Source of the DNA: Merluccius polli
Taxonomy: Eukaryota; Chordata; Actinopteri; Gadiformes; Merlucciidae
Assembly: GCA_030340625.1 (NCBI GenBank)
Contig: JAOPHQ010003127.1
Span: 1,262,501 to 1,326,500 of the forward strand
Reading direction: 5' to 3'
Length of the DNA: 64,000 nt
Positions 31,889 to 43,711 of the stretch are shown one piece after another. A program made the translations under genes and the position numbers. The notes under the pieces were generated by a model. That model worked only from the letters and a program-made list of their open reading frames with translations, searched no databases and had not been told where the DNA came from. The stretch's first letter is position 1. Every line of letters begins with the position of its first letter.

Positions 31889-34019
31889 ATGGATATTTCG
31901 GTGAAAAAACGGAAATTTAAAGTACGAAATCGCTTTAAATTACAACGGAGTGAAGGTGGGTCTAATGAGCACTGCTGTGTACCTCTATGCTCAGCGTCAA
32001 GCAGGTACAACAGCAGTTTGAGCTTCCACTGCTTCCCGAAGAACAGCAGTCTTCGGGTAGCCTGGCAAGCCAGACCCACATCAGAAAGATGTAAGGTCTG
32101 GCTCAGCTCCATTGGCAGTGTGGGCGGGATAAACGGTTGTCTTTCAAGTTCCCTCTGCACGCAATAGGATAGCGCTACAACCAATCAGAGCAACGAAGAA
32201 GGTGACGTAGTCAGAGCGACGGCTCTGACTACGTAATTAATCAAAACTCAGAATAAATATTTCTTTTCGAGGAAAGACTTCAGTGCCGTTCTTTGTTCTT
32301 TTCTCAAATAAAATGTTAACTTCAAGTCTTGAAGAGTCGCGGCCAAAGCCGAGTCGAAAGACAGCCGTTCGCCAGCAGCAGCAGCCATTGTTTACCTCTA
32401 ACATGGAACCGTCGCAACTCTGTCGTCATGGTAGCCCAGCTTTCGACTCCGCCCCTCACGCTGTGATTGGTCTGACATACTTTGTGTTTCCAGCACCAAA
32501 AAGCCGACGGAGCCGTGCTAGACCTACCTAGCTGCCAAATAAATTTGCTGCCGCTAGGGGGTGTCTAGAGTTCTAGGCTAGTCTTCGGGCGCAGTGGATC
32601 CATAAGATTAAGAGGACGGGGTTTATTGTGACAAACCATATGAAGGTATGCAGTCGGCATTTCGAAGAGAAGCTTATTAGATCCACAGCTAAAGGGAGAT
32701 GGGTCCTTTTGCCTAACTCCATCCCATCTTTGTTCGAGTGGAACAAGTATCTTGTTAAGCAGACACGGGCTGGTGTTTGGGAGCGACGAGCAAGACCGTC
32801 AAGTCCCGAGCCTGGCTCCAACCCCGAAGACCCTGAGCATGAGGATGAGCTACCTGTCCCGATGGTCTTGGACCACGAGTACAGTGCCAGTCGTACTGTG
32901 TGTGTGGACCGTGAGCATTACATTAATATGCAGACCGATATTGAGGTGCTGAGACAGCAGCTCGAAAGCTACCACCTGCAAACCGCATTTGGACTCCAGC
33001 GGTTTGCTTCTTCACCAGAAGACATCCGGTTCTACACAAGGTCCATTGAGCTTATTATTGTTGTAGAATAAATTAATGTTTTCTGGGTGTTTTTTTAAAA
33101 TACGTAAACAGCTCTAAAACAAAGCACAACATGCTCCGACACAGCTCAGATACACACAGGCGCACTTTCATCGTCAGCTGCCTAGAGAACATTAAATACA
33201 TTTTATTGGATAACACTGTCATCAACTATTTTAGGCACTAACACTGTCATTTCTGAAGTAAACTTGATAGAAAATCAGACAAAAATGAGAGATAATTTAT
33301 TAATTGAAATTTGTTGAATATGAATAAAATACTATGTATTCCAATAACTGTGTGTGTGTGTGTGATGTATTTATAAATAGATTTCCATCATACGATCATC
33401 TGATGGCATTCTGGAAACTGATCGAGACAGCAACAGCCAAAATGATTAGGGTCACTAAAACAAACAAAAACTATGCCACAAGCACAACCACTGAAAGGCC
33501 TTTAACCAGACCAACTGTAAGTATAGGCCTACCACCACACACACACACAGGCACACACACACACACGCACAATGGACATATAATAGCCTCGAAGATAGAC
33601 CATGATGTTTTCTACACAGTGAAAATAAAGTAGCCATAGGTCGTCGCCATGTAATGGCTGACGGATAATGAAAAGTATGCTTCTAACAATTAACACTCTT
33701 GTAACATTTATCCATCCAGAAACTGCGGCCAATAGATGAGCTCTTCCTCTTCCTAATTTATCTGTCCACCGGATACACCCAGAGGGATCTTGGTCACAGA
33801 TTCCACGTACACAGGGCAACAGTGAGTCGAATCATAGTAACATGGGTCAACTTCCTCTACAGCCTACTGGGCTCCGTGTCTATCTGGATGTCTCCGGAAG
33901 CTGTAAAGGCGCATATTCCGCAGGAATATAATATCAAATTTTCACAGTTGCATGTCTCCTATCTAATTATCAAAATGGACCTCTGGTCAAGAGATGAAGA
34001 CATGAAAAATTTGAGCTAG
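31889..34019 (+). pseudogene. THAP-domain transposase gene (ISL2EU/PHIS type), disrupted
   Basis: Exon 1 (31889-32057 continuing 32590-33040) encodes a THAP zinc finger: Cys pair in CCVPLC, SLSFHCFP, the W of QW after the break, and CSRHF. A linker and coiled-coil-like segment follow (INMQTDIEVLRQQLESY). Exon 2 is 33381-33516 (FPSYDHLMAFWKLIE). Exon 3 (33720-34019) holds the HTH_Tnp_4 region (LFLFLIYLSTGYTQRDLGHRF, VSRIIVTWVNFLYSLLGS). Splice sites are good (AAG/GTCC, AG/A, GTAAGT). The MITE splits the zinc finger at a Leu-Arg, and the DDE_Tnp_4 catalytic part that should follow is absent. It may once have bound the element ends. Confidence 0.85.
32058..32580. mobile_element. 523-bp MITE with 9-bp target duplication (copy 2)
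   Basis: It begins TAGCCTGGCAAGCCAGACC and ends GAGTTCTAGGCTA. It is flanked by an exact GTCTTCGGG duplication (32049-32057, 32581-32589). It is collinear with the copy at 1776-2300 over its whole length, with few differences. It interrupts the THAP zinc finger; reading across one copy of the duplication keeps the exon frame. Confidence 0.93.
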
Positions 34020-34417
34020 GGCTGCAGCTATTGGTGTTTGCAGTGCTCATCATAGCACCGAAGGTCTAAGTTAATAAATAATCAAATCACAATGATGGTC
34101 TCAAAAAATCATTTACAGTTGTCCTTAATTGTATAGTTTTAAACACCATTTTTGTCTTTAGCCAAAGTGCTATCTTGCTACTAAGTTACACTATATTTAT
34201 TAACATATTCACTTCATACACCTTTAATATATTTACATACCAAACAATATTAGACTGGAATATCATCTCGATATTGGAACATGTTATTATGCCCCAGTCT
34301 AGGGGTTCCAAGACCCAACATAAAGCGATACTTTGCCCCTGCCCAAAACCAAAAATGAACAACCGTGAAGTACGTTTAACCAATTAATATGTATTTACAA
34401 AACCATGTTTGCAGTAG

Positions 34418-34866
34418 TGTTACGGTTGCAAGCATTAATTTATAAGTGTTTTCATGCAAAGTGTTTTCATACTTTTATAATGGTTTTATTTGGTTATTGT
34501 TTGTATACTTACCTGTGTTTTAAGGGCGAACTTTTATTTTGATATGCAACCTCAAGTGCGTGCGTGTGACGTAAGACGTAACGTGGCCGGGAAAACTTCA
34601 GACGGACATTATTCAGCCACAGAAGACAAGCTACTAAAGACACCAAGGACTTTACTTTACTCTCAGTTCATGCACGCAGCCAACGAGGTTTGTTTTCGTT
34701 ATTCATTCTTGTAATGGTCTGATTTGTGTTAGCGTTTTAGCTGACGCCATTCTGATACTGTGTATTGTGTTTATTTTAGTTTTCACGGTTTTGGGAGGAA
34801 GATAGCCTGAAAGAATAAACCCGTTAAAGAAAACCTGCGTCTCGTCGTGCATTGAGAGGAGTAACA
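34418..34866 (+). repeat. 5' LTR of BEL/Pao element
   Basis: This 449-bp LTR contains a TGACGTAAGACGTAACG motif (CRE-like) and an AATAAA (34815-34820) for 3' end formation. Relative to the 3' LTR it lacks ATTGTCATTTT, a deletion with TTTT microhomology. The start of GTGAAAACTCGGGACTG just downstream is where the primer-binding site should be. Confidence 0.93.
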
Positions 34867-35696
34867 GTGAAAACTCGGGACTGTTCATCGACGTCGGAGG
34901 TGAAGCTATCCCAAGACAAGCGAAGCAAGATCACGCAGCCTGCTCGTGTCCAGTGTGCATCGCAGCCGTGGTTCTCAAGCTAATCGATCACGTGCTCAGG
35001 TCGTGGGCATGGAACACTGCAGCGGTCGTGGCGAGGATACGCAGATAAGTGGAATGCACACACGAACACTCGAATAGACTGGAAAAGAAGACACGAACTG
35101 AATCAGAGACTGTTTCAAGGCAAAGCCACTAAGAAGGACACTGACAAGAGTGGACTAGAAGGGCCTTTGCAAGAAACGACGTTTCAAGTATTCATTTAAA
35201 GGTTTAAGCTAAGTGAAGCTGATTCATGATGTGTTGTGTTGCAATACTACTATTTACTCCTGTCTTATGTTTTGCATTTGAGTATTGCATCTAAGCTTAT
35301 TGAAGCTCATGATTTAAGTTTAAGGTTAAATATTTACATTTTTAGTTAAACGTTTTGAGACTGAAAGTATTTCATACAGAAGACCTTACCTGCTACTTTA
35401 AAGTGTATTTTTGGTAATTTACATTGAAGCTTATTTGCCTTTTTATGTTTAAGTTAATGCTATATTTTGGGTTTATATGTGAATTTTGAGCCGTTTTAGT
35501 GCATTATTAGTCAGAAGCACAGTGAAGAGTATTTTGAATTATTGAAGTATTTCTGCATATATTATTTCATTTCAGCTTAAAGACACTAGACACATTAGAG
35601 TAGGTGTTACCACTTAATGCAAGCTTTATTTACATTCACATAATACATTCATTTTTTACACTGAGTATTTGAGTTTACATTTACTACAGCTTAGCT
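34867..35696 (+). other. BEL/Pao 5' leader
   Basis: This 830-bp untranslated leader between LTR and Gag-Pol should contain the primer-binding site and packaging signal. I see no ORF and no second element in it. Confidence 0.7.
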
Positions 35697-38600
35697 ATGT
35701 CAGAGTCTAGTGAGTCAACACTTCAGGTAGGGCAAGTTGATGATGGAAGCGAAGTCCCTGAACGTCTTTCCAAGGATGATGCAGGCAACGTTGTATCCCT
35801 GCCAGCAGGAGAAGAACAGCCGCAGAGACACAGCGAGCGTACCCGTACCCTGACAGAGAAGGGAAAAGCTATGCAAGAAGATAAAATTAAAACACTTAAA
35901 CAAAGATTCAATTACACTTACAATAAGTGGCGAACACATGTGAAAATCTCAAAGAAGGCACTATCACAGATAACAGAAGCATTTTCAGAATGTCTAATGC
36001 AAGATATCCTCCGTGATGTCAAGGGCCTTTCAGGAGACGTCCACCACGTCTATGAAGACCTGCGCAGAGTCTCAACTCCAGACCAAGACACACGACGAAG
36101 AGTAGATATCTGCACACAAGTTTCGGATTTCATTGTTGCCAAAGTAACAGCTTATCTGGATGGGAAGCACCCACATGAAGATGAGCCAGATTGGCCGGTA
36201 GCTGGTTCTCTTTGGAACTCCACTCTAAGTGAATTGGATTCTGTCACTTCCTTTCTGAAGGGTCCCTCAGAGCGCTCAAATGCATCTTCCATAAAGCACC
36301 AAGAAGCTGTCGCAGAGGCTGCAGCAAGTCAAGCTGTTCTGAAAGTGTTGGAAGAACAACAAAGAGAACAATTGGAATTGCAGCATCTAGTGGCAGAAGC
36401 TAACAGGAAGATTGCAGCTCAAGAGATAGCAGACATGAAGCGACGCCAACAGAAGGAACAAGAAGAAATTCAGTGGAGGATCAAAAGAGAAGAAGAGGCA
36501 GCTGAAATCAAAGCCAAGCTGGAAGAGAAGCGATTGAAGATTCAAAATTTAGAGACAATCAAAGGGTTAAATGCTGCGCAAGCAAAATGTCAAGTGTACA
36601 AACAAGGGCTTAATATCCATGAAGAGCCACAAGATGTCCTGGTAGCAGATCATCAGCCATCACTTCCTGTGAGAGCTCCTCAGGCGGCTGCACCCCAAGC
36701 TTCGCAACCAACGGCTACGTCAGCTAACCCAACCACATTAGACCTCATTAAAATGCTTTCGGATGCAATGAGTGCGAATCGTATACCTGTTCCAGAACCT
36801 GCAACATTCACAGGTGATCCGTTAAAGTACAGCGACTGGAAGTTGTCATTTCAAACGTTGATCGACCAGAAAAACATCAGGGACAGGGAGAAGATATACT
36901 ACCTTCGCAGGTATGTGAGCGGACAAGCCAAGAATGCACTCGATGGTTACTTCCTTCTCGGAACCGAGTCTGCCTATGCTGCTGCATGGGAGCTGTTGGA
37001 GGAGAGATATGGAAGCCCATTTACAGTCGCTAAAGCATACAGAGATAAGCTTTACGCATGGCCCAGGATTGGAGCCAGAGACAACACTGAGCTCAGAGAG
37101 TTTGCCGACTTTCTTCGCAGTTGTGAAGCTGCCATGCTACATATCAAGGCACTGGAGATCTTGAACGACTGCAATGAAAACAGGAAGCTTCTTGCAAAGT
37201 TACCTGACTGGCTAACGGCTAGTTGGAACCGGAAAGTCATTGACATGGAAGAAGAGAACGGCAAGTTCCCAAGCTTCAGTCAGTTCGTCAAGTTCCTCTC
37301 AAGAGAAGCAAAGATCGCCTGTAACCCAGTTACATCCCTGTATTCGCTTAAGCAAGGTGAAGCTGAAAGGACAAGGCAACCAGCAAGCAACAAGCAGAAG
37401 CAGCCGAATGTTAACGCAAAGACTCTAACTACAAGTTCCAATGAGCAGGCCGCCAGAACATGTCTGTTCTGCAAGAAAACCGGCCACACCTTGCATGTAT
37501 GCAGAAAGCTCTTGGAGAAAGAAGTCTCAGACAGAGTTAAGTTCATCCAAAGCGAGAAGCTGTGTTTCGGTTGTCTGGAAGCAAGCCATCTGTCTAAGAC
37601 TTGCAGCAATAGGAGTGTCTGTGGCACTTGCAAGAAGCGTCACCCCACTTGCCTGCATGAAGAGAGAGACAAAGGAGAGCGAAAGACACCACAAGTCCGA
37701 CACAGTCAAGACAAGTCAAGCAACCAAAATAAAGAAAAGAATAAGGAAAGGACTCAAGCTGAGCAGGATAAAGAAACAGTCACAGCCTCTACGCACAGAG
37801 TTATCCAACATGAACCTGGTGTGCAAACAGCTGCAATAGTTCCTGTCTGGCTCTCATCTGCCGCTCAACCAACAGAAGAGGTGCTTGTTTACGCTCTGTT
37901 GGACTCACAGAGTGACACAACGTTTGTACTCAGTGAAGTTGCAGATGCTCTGGATGTAGAGAAAGGCCAGGTCAAGTTAAAGCTCTCAACTATGACTTCA
38001 ACCACAGTAATACAGTCTCAAAGAGTGAAGAACCTGCAGGTTCGAGGCTTTCACTTGGGCAAAAGAATCACCTTACCAACATCCTACACACGTGACTTCA
38101 TTCCAGCAAACAGAACTCACATCCCCACCAAAGAAACCGCTGAGGCTTGGTCCCACTTAGAGCACCTAAGAGAACACATCGCACCTCTGCAGAGCTGTGA
38201 AGTCGGCCTTCTCATTGGCTACAACTGCTCACAAGCCTTACTCCCAAGAGAAGTCGTGGCTGGTCAAGCCAATCAGCCTTTCGCGCAACGTACTGACCTG
38301 GGGTGGAGTATCGTAGGCCATGGGAATCCCTGTGTGGATTTTGAAGACGCCGTCAGCATCAGTCATCGCATAGTCACCATGCGAGTGTCACCAGACATCG
38401 ATTCTCCTGTCAACCTGAAGGCTGAAGTTCATTACGTGAACAGATGCAAGGTCAAAGAGATCACTCCTTCAGACATCATCAAGATCCTTGAGTCAGACTT
38501 CCCAGAAAGAACTGGAGAAGACGATCCCATTTCTCAAGATGACCTCAAGTTCCTGTCCATGATGAGAGAAAATGTATCTCAAAGAGACGATGGTCACCTC

Positions 38601-41351
38601 GAAATGCCATTGCCGTTTAAGGAGGAGAAACCTAAACTGCCTGACAACAGGATATGTGCAGAGCACCGCTTGAAATGTCTTGAAAGGAAACTAAGAAAGA
38701 ACGAAACATACTACAAAGACTATGTGAAGTTTATGAATGACATCCTCTCTCGTGGTGACGCAGAGAAGATCCCTGACGAAGAAATTGAAGGCAGACCGGC
38801 TTGGTATATTCCACATCACGGAGTATATCATCCGCAGAAACCTGGGAAAATCCGGATCGTTTTCGACTGTTCTGCCAAGTTTCAAGGACAGTGTCTCAAT
38901 GACCACCTACTTACTGGACCTGACCTCACAAACACACTGGTGGGTGTCCTCTGCAGATTCCGGAACGATCAAGTAGCGGTCATTTGCGACATCGAACGGA
39001 TGTTTCACCAGTTCTACGTGAAAGCCGAAGACCAAGATTACTTACGATTCCTATGGTGGGAGAGTGGCAACTTGGAGTCTACACCATCAACCTACCGTAT
39101 GAAGGTCCACCTGTTTGGAGCGGCCTCGTCCCCTGGCTGTGCCAACTTTGGCCTGAAGCACCTGGCGGCTCGAGGGCAAGGACAGTATGGTGAAGGTACC
39201 GTCAGCTTCATCCAGAGGAATTTCTATGTAGACGATGGGCTTCTAAGCGTTCCCACAGAACAGGAAGCCATCCACCTGGTCAAGGAAGCCAGAGAGCTTT
39301 GTGGCACTGGTAAGCTCAGACTTCACAAGTTCGTCTCTAACAACGACAATGTGATGATGTCCATCCCAGAGGAAGACCGTGCCACAATCAAAGATCAAGA
39401 CCTGGCTCTCAGTCTACCACACATGGAGAGAGCTCTTGGAGTAGAATGGTGTGTTACATCTGATTCCTTCAAGTTCAGAGTTCAAGTCAAGTCAAATCCA
39501 TCTACAAGACGAGGCGTGCTCTCCACGGTAGCCTCCGTGTACGATCCGTTAGGACTCATGGCCCCCTTCGTTCTCTTAGGGAAGCAAGTTCTCCAGCAGA
39601 TGTGCAGGGGAAAGATCGGCTGGGACGAAGAACTTCCGGAAAGCCTGAGACCTCAATGGGAGTCCTGGATCAAAGACCTACCTAACTTGTCTGACATGGA
39701 AATAAAGAGATGTTACTTACCTTCACATTTCGGACCTGTAAGAAGATATGAACTCCATCACTTTTGCGATGCAAGCACTACAGGATATGGTGTGTGTACT
39801 TACCTGCGAGCTGTGAGCGAGTCCAACGAAGTTCATTGTAGCCTAGTGATGGGAAAATCCAGAGTCTCCCCCACAAAGGTTACAACGATACCGAGGTTGG
39901 AACTCTCAGCAGCCGTAGTTGCAGTCAGAGTCAGCGACATGCTCCGAAACGAGCTGGAGCTCCAAGATCCAAAAGAGTACTTCTGGACAGATTCCACCGT
40001 AGTTCTCGGCTACATTAACAACGACGCCAAGAGATTCCATGTGTTCGTAGCCAACAGAATACAGAGAATCAGGTCAAGCACAAACCCTGACCAGTGGGCT
40101 CACGTTGCGTCCGAGAACAATCCAGCGGACTATTCCTCTCGAGGGTTGACAGCAGAGCAGCTCAAGAGCTCAAATTGGTTCTCTGGTCCTAAGTTTCTAT
40201 GGCAGCAAGAACTACCGCACAGAGAAGGCAAGGTGGGAGAAGTGAGCGACGAGGATCCTGAACTTCGCAAGGCTACAGTGTTGAACACAAAGGCAAAGGA
40301 AGACAGGTCATTGTTGAACCGCCTTGAGAAGTTCTCTGATTGGTCAAGGGCAGTACAAGCAGTTGCCAGACTGAAGAGACTGATCAAAGAACACAAAGGT
40401 GTGAAAGAAAGAACCAATGAGAGTACAAGCTTAGAAGAAAGAAAGAAAGCAGAACTTACCATTGTCAAACTGGTTCAAGAAGAAGCATTCTCCGTTGAGA
40501 TAAAGAACCTGAAAGAAAAAGGAGATCTAACAAAGACAAAACATAACAAACTCTTCAAGTTGAATCCGATTTTGGATGAAGGTGGAGTTTTGAGAGTGGG
40601 CGGGCGCTTAAGTCAAGCCGCGCTACACCCACACGTAAGGCACCCAGTCATAATTCCAAGTAACACTCACGTGGCCAGCCTGCTGATCAAACACTTCCAT
40701 GAGCGAGTCCATCATCAGGGACGCGGAATGACCTCGAACGAACTGCGAGCCAATGGATGGTGGATCTTGGGAAGCAGCAGTGCAGTGTCGTCTCACATTT
40801 ACAAGTGTGTCAAGTGTCGGAAATACAGAAGACAAACAGAAGAACAAAAAATGAGTGACTTACCTTCAGATCGAATGGAAACGGCTCCTCCATTCACCTA
40901 CACCGGCATAGATTGCTTTGGGCCTTTCTATGTAAAAGAAGGAAGAAAAGAGATGAAGAAATATGGTCTACTACTTACCTGTCTATGCTCAAGAGCCATT
41001 CACGTGGAAATGCTTGACGACATGACAACTGACGCATTCATCAACGCACTAAGAGCATTTATTGCCATCAGAGGTAGTGTTCGTCAACTTAGGAGTGACC
41101 AAGGCACCAATTTTGTTGGAGCGAGAAGGGAGTTTGCGGAACTTACGAAAGGAATGAGTGGAGAAAGAGTCAAAGCCCTCGGATGTGAATTCGTCATGAA
41201 TCCCCCAGCAGCAAGTCACATGGGCGGCATCTGGGAAAGACATAAGAACTATAAGAAGCGTTCTCACAGCTATTCTCGACAAGTCGGCGCAAAGACTAGA
41301 TGGCTCCTCCTTGAGAACCCTGTTCTACGAGGTGATGGCGATCGTCAATAG
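35697..41351 (+). pseudogene. BEL/Pao Gag-Pol polyprotein, frameshifted near the end of integrase
   Basis: The frame is 1,884 residues. The Gag N-terminus has a long charged coiled coil (about 200-300), then a DUF1759-type capsid region (PEPATFTGDPLKYSDWKLSF near 367). Zinc knuckles follow (CLFCKKTGH near 589, CFGCLEASHLSKTC), then a pepsin-like protease (LLDSQSDTTF, 733). The RT catalytic box FYVDDG is near 1177. RNase H has FCDAS near 1353 and FWTDST near 1435. The integrase zinc region (HHQGRGMTSNELR, CVKCRKYR) leads to Asp in GIDCFG (about 1736), Asp in RSDQGTNF (about 1799) and Glu in GGIWER. A one-base loss near 41240, right after that Glu, shifts the frame and ends translation at 41351. 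The rest of the protein continues in another frame. Confidence 0.94.
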
Positions 41352-41823
41352 CAGACCACTTACCGTTGGGAACCTGAGTGACCCATCCGCTCCCGAACCT
41401 TTGACTCCGAACCACATTCTTACCATGAAGTCCACAGTCATTCTTCCTCCACCGGGACAGTTCGTAAAGGAAGATCTGTACCTACAAAAGAGATGGCGCA
41501 AAGTTCAGTATTTGGCAAATGAATTCTGGATTCGATGGAGAAAGGAATACCTACTGAGTTTACAGCAGAGAGAGAAATGGCAGAAGAATAGAAGAAATCT
41601 GATGGTGAATGACATCGTACTCCTGCAGGATGATGAAGCCCCCCGCAGCGAGTGGAAGTTGGCCAGAGTCTACGAAGTCTTCCCATCATCAGACGGCAGG
41701 GTTAGAAAGGTCAAACTATTAGTTAGTAACACAACACATGACACAAAGGGTAAACCTAAAGTTAAGACAGTCTTGCTTGATAGACCTATACAGAAGGTTA
41801 TTACATTACTTGAAGCAGAGTAG
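41311..41823 (+). pseudogene. BEL/Pao integrase C-terminus (DUF5641-like)
   Basis: This is the C-terminal continuation of the polyprotein in the shifted frame. It has AIVNSRPL, PLTPNHIL, WRKVQYLANEFWIRWRKEYL and NDIVLLQDDEAPRSEWKLARV. This domain normally follows the integrase core in BEL/Pao elements. It has no start codon of its own in the native polyprotein; the apparent ATG is incidental. Confidence 0.9.
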
Positions 41824-41929
41824 AATGTGTAATATTTCTATTTATGGTTCAAGGTTCATATTTGACTTGCAACAGTTTGTTCTAAGTTTAGAGAAATCCC
41901 ACATTAAGGATGATGCGATTTGGTGGGAG

Positions 41930-42389
41930 TGTTACGGTTGCAAGCATTAATTTATAAGTGTTTTCATGCAAAGTGTTTTCATACTTTTATAATGGTTTTA
42001 TTTGGTTATTGTTTGTATACTTACCTGTGTTTTAAGGGCGAACTTTTATTTTGATATGCAACCTCAAGTGCGTGCGTGTGACGTAAGACGTAACGTGGCC
42101 GGGAAAACTTCAGACGGACATTATTCAGCCACAGAAGACAAGCTACTAAAGACACCAAGGACTTTACTTTACTCTCAGTTCATGCACGCAGCCAACGAGG
42201 TTTGTTTTATTGTCATTTTCGTTATTCATTCTTGTAATGGTCTGATTTGTGTTAGCGTTTTAGCTGACGCCATTCTGATACTGTGTATTGTGTTTATTTT
42301 AGTTTTCACGGTTTTGGGAGGAAGATAGCCTGAAAGAATAAACCCGTTAAAGAAAACCTGCGTCTCGTCGTGCATTGAGAGGAGTAACA
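41930..42389 (+). repeat. 3' LTR of BEL/Pao element
   Basis: It is 460 bp and matches the 5' LTR throughout, apart from the 11 bp absent there. It is followed by the AGTAG duplication. Confidence 0.95.
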
Positions 42390-43447
42390 AGTAGGTTTGT
42401 CGGGTTGAGGAACCATGGAACATTACAGACATTTCTGTAAGTAGACATGGAAATAAAACCTGTCTACTCCCTCTCTCATCACCTCCAGTACTTCACTATC
42501 TCTAAATACTCTCTCAATTAGCATGTATTCTTCTGTTGAAATAACAAAATCACACCAATTCATGCCAGTTATTAGCATCTGTCCCTGCACTTGCCAGTAA
42601 TACGCATGTGTTTTCTTCAATGCTAATTTGCCTGAAGTCATTTTCAGGTAAGGGCAGTCAACGTAGCTTTTTACATTTGGGCATTTCATCGCTATCAGAC
42701 ATGGCTCTGAAGGGTCATATACAGTACCAACCCATCTGGAGATGCCCCAAGCCAAGGGGTGTCTGGGTGGATTACAAAACCACAGGGGTAGTGGTTGACC
42801 CTCTTCATTTGGCAATATTCCCAAATTGCATCTGCCTCCATGTCAAGCCCCCTTTTCATGGCTGCCGTCTGACGGGTCCCTCTTAGAATTCGGTCAGCTA
42901 ATCCCTCTTCAGAGTTACCTCTGACATGGCATATCTCTCTAAAATTTGATGCAGTCAGCCTAGGCCTCCTTAGCTGATGCCACTCACTACATGCACTTTG
43001 CTCTCTGGTAGCACACTCAAACTTGTGGGCCATATCCCAGGTGACCTCCAGACTCTTCATATGTAGCTGTTCTGGTGCCGTACACACTAACATGCAACAG
43101 GATGGCTGCAGTTTGTACCCAAACAGAGGCAGAGATGGACGTGGTGGAGCAGCATGGAAGGAGAGGTCATTCTTTGCTGTTGCTGGCTGTTGGTACGACA
43201 GGGGACTACCAACTTGGACCTTGCCAAGGGCAGAGTCAACTAGTGAAATGTCACTGCTGATGCCCATGGTGCAAATCATTGGCGCTTCAGCTGCAGCAAA
43301 ATCCCTATAGGCCTCTGTCACCCGGAGGACAGAGAGATCTGGGAGGTCCCCATGGAGGGCTTTGTAGAGTGTGCTCTAAAAGGTGATCCAAAAGTCCTTT
43401 TTTTAATCATTTATAGACCTCCAAGATACTCAGGAAAATTCATTGAT

Positions 43448-43480
43448 ACTCTAGTCTAATCATAGAGATTAGACTAGAGT
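43448..43480. repeat. 33-bp hairpin at the 5' junction of LINE A
   Basis: ACTCTAGTCTAATC and its perfect inverse are separated by ATAGA. It joins the misplaced ORF2 fragment to the LINE 5' UTR. Confidence 0.85.
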
Positions 43481-43711
43481 AGACGCTTCGCTCTTCGCTC
43501 TCCGCTCTTACTTTCTTACTTTTCTTTTTTTTCCCATTGTAATCTTATCCTTTTGCTACAAACTGTATGGAAAGCGGGTCCTGGATACTTTTAAATCACT
43601 GGGAGCTTAATTTAGGAAAGTATCTGAAGGCTACCACTATTATTTAAACCCTTTTTACTTTGTGAGTGTGGCCTATCAGCAGCATAAGCCTGCACTATAC
43701 TGACTGGGTTT

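Larger units (their letters stand above)
34418..42389 (+). mobile_element. BEL/Pao LTR retrotransposon, very young
   Basis: The two LTRs (34418-34866, 41930-42389) begin TGTTACGG and end GTAACA. A 5-bp duplication AGTAG flanks the element (34413-34417, 42390-42394). The LTRs appear identical by eye except for an 11-bp gap in the 5' copy between TTTT runs, so the insertion is recent. The 7.97-kb element encodes one long Gag-Pol polyprotein and no envelope. Confidence 0.96.
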
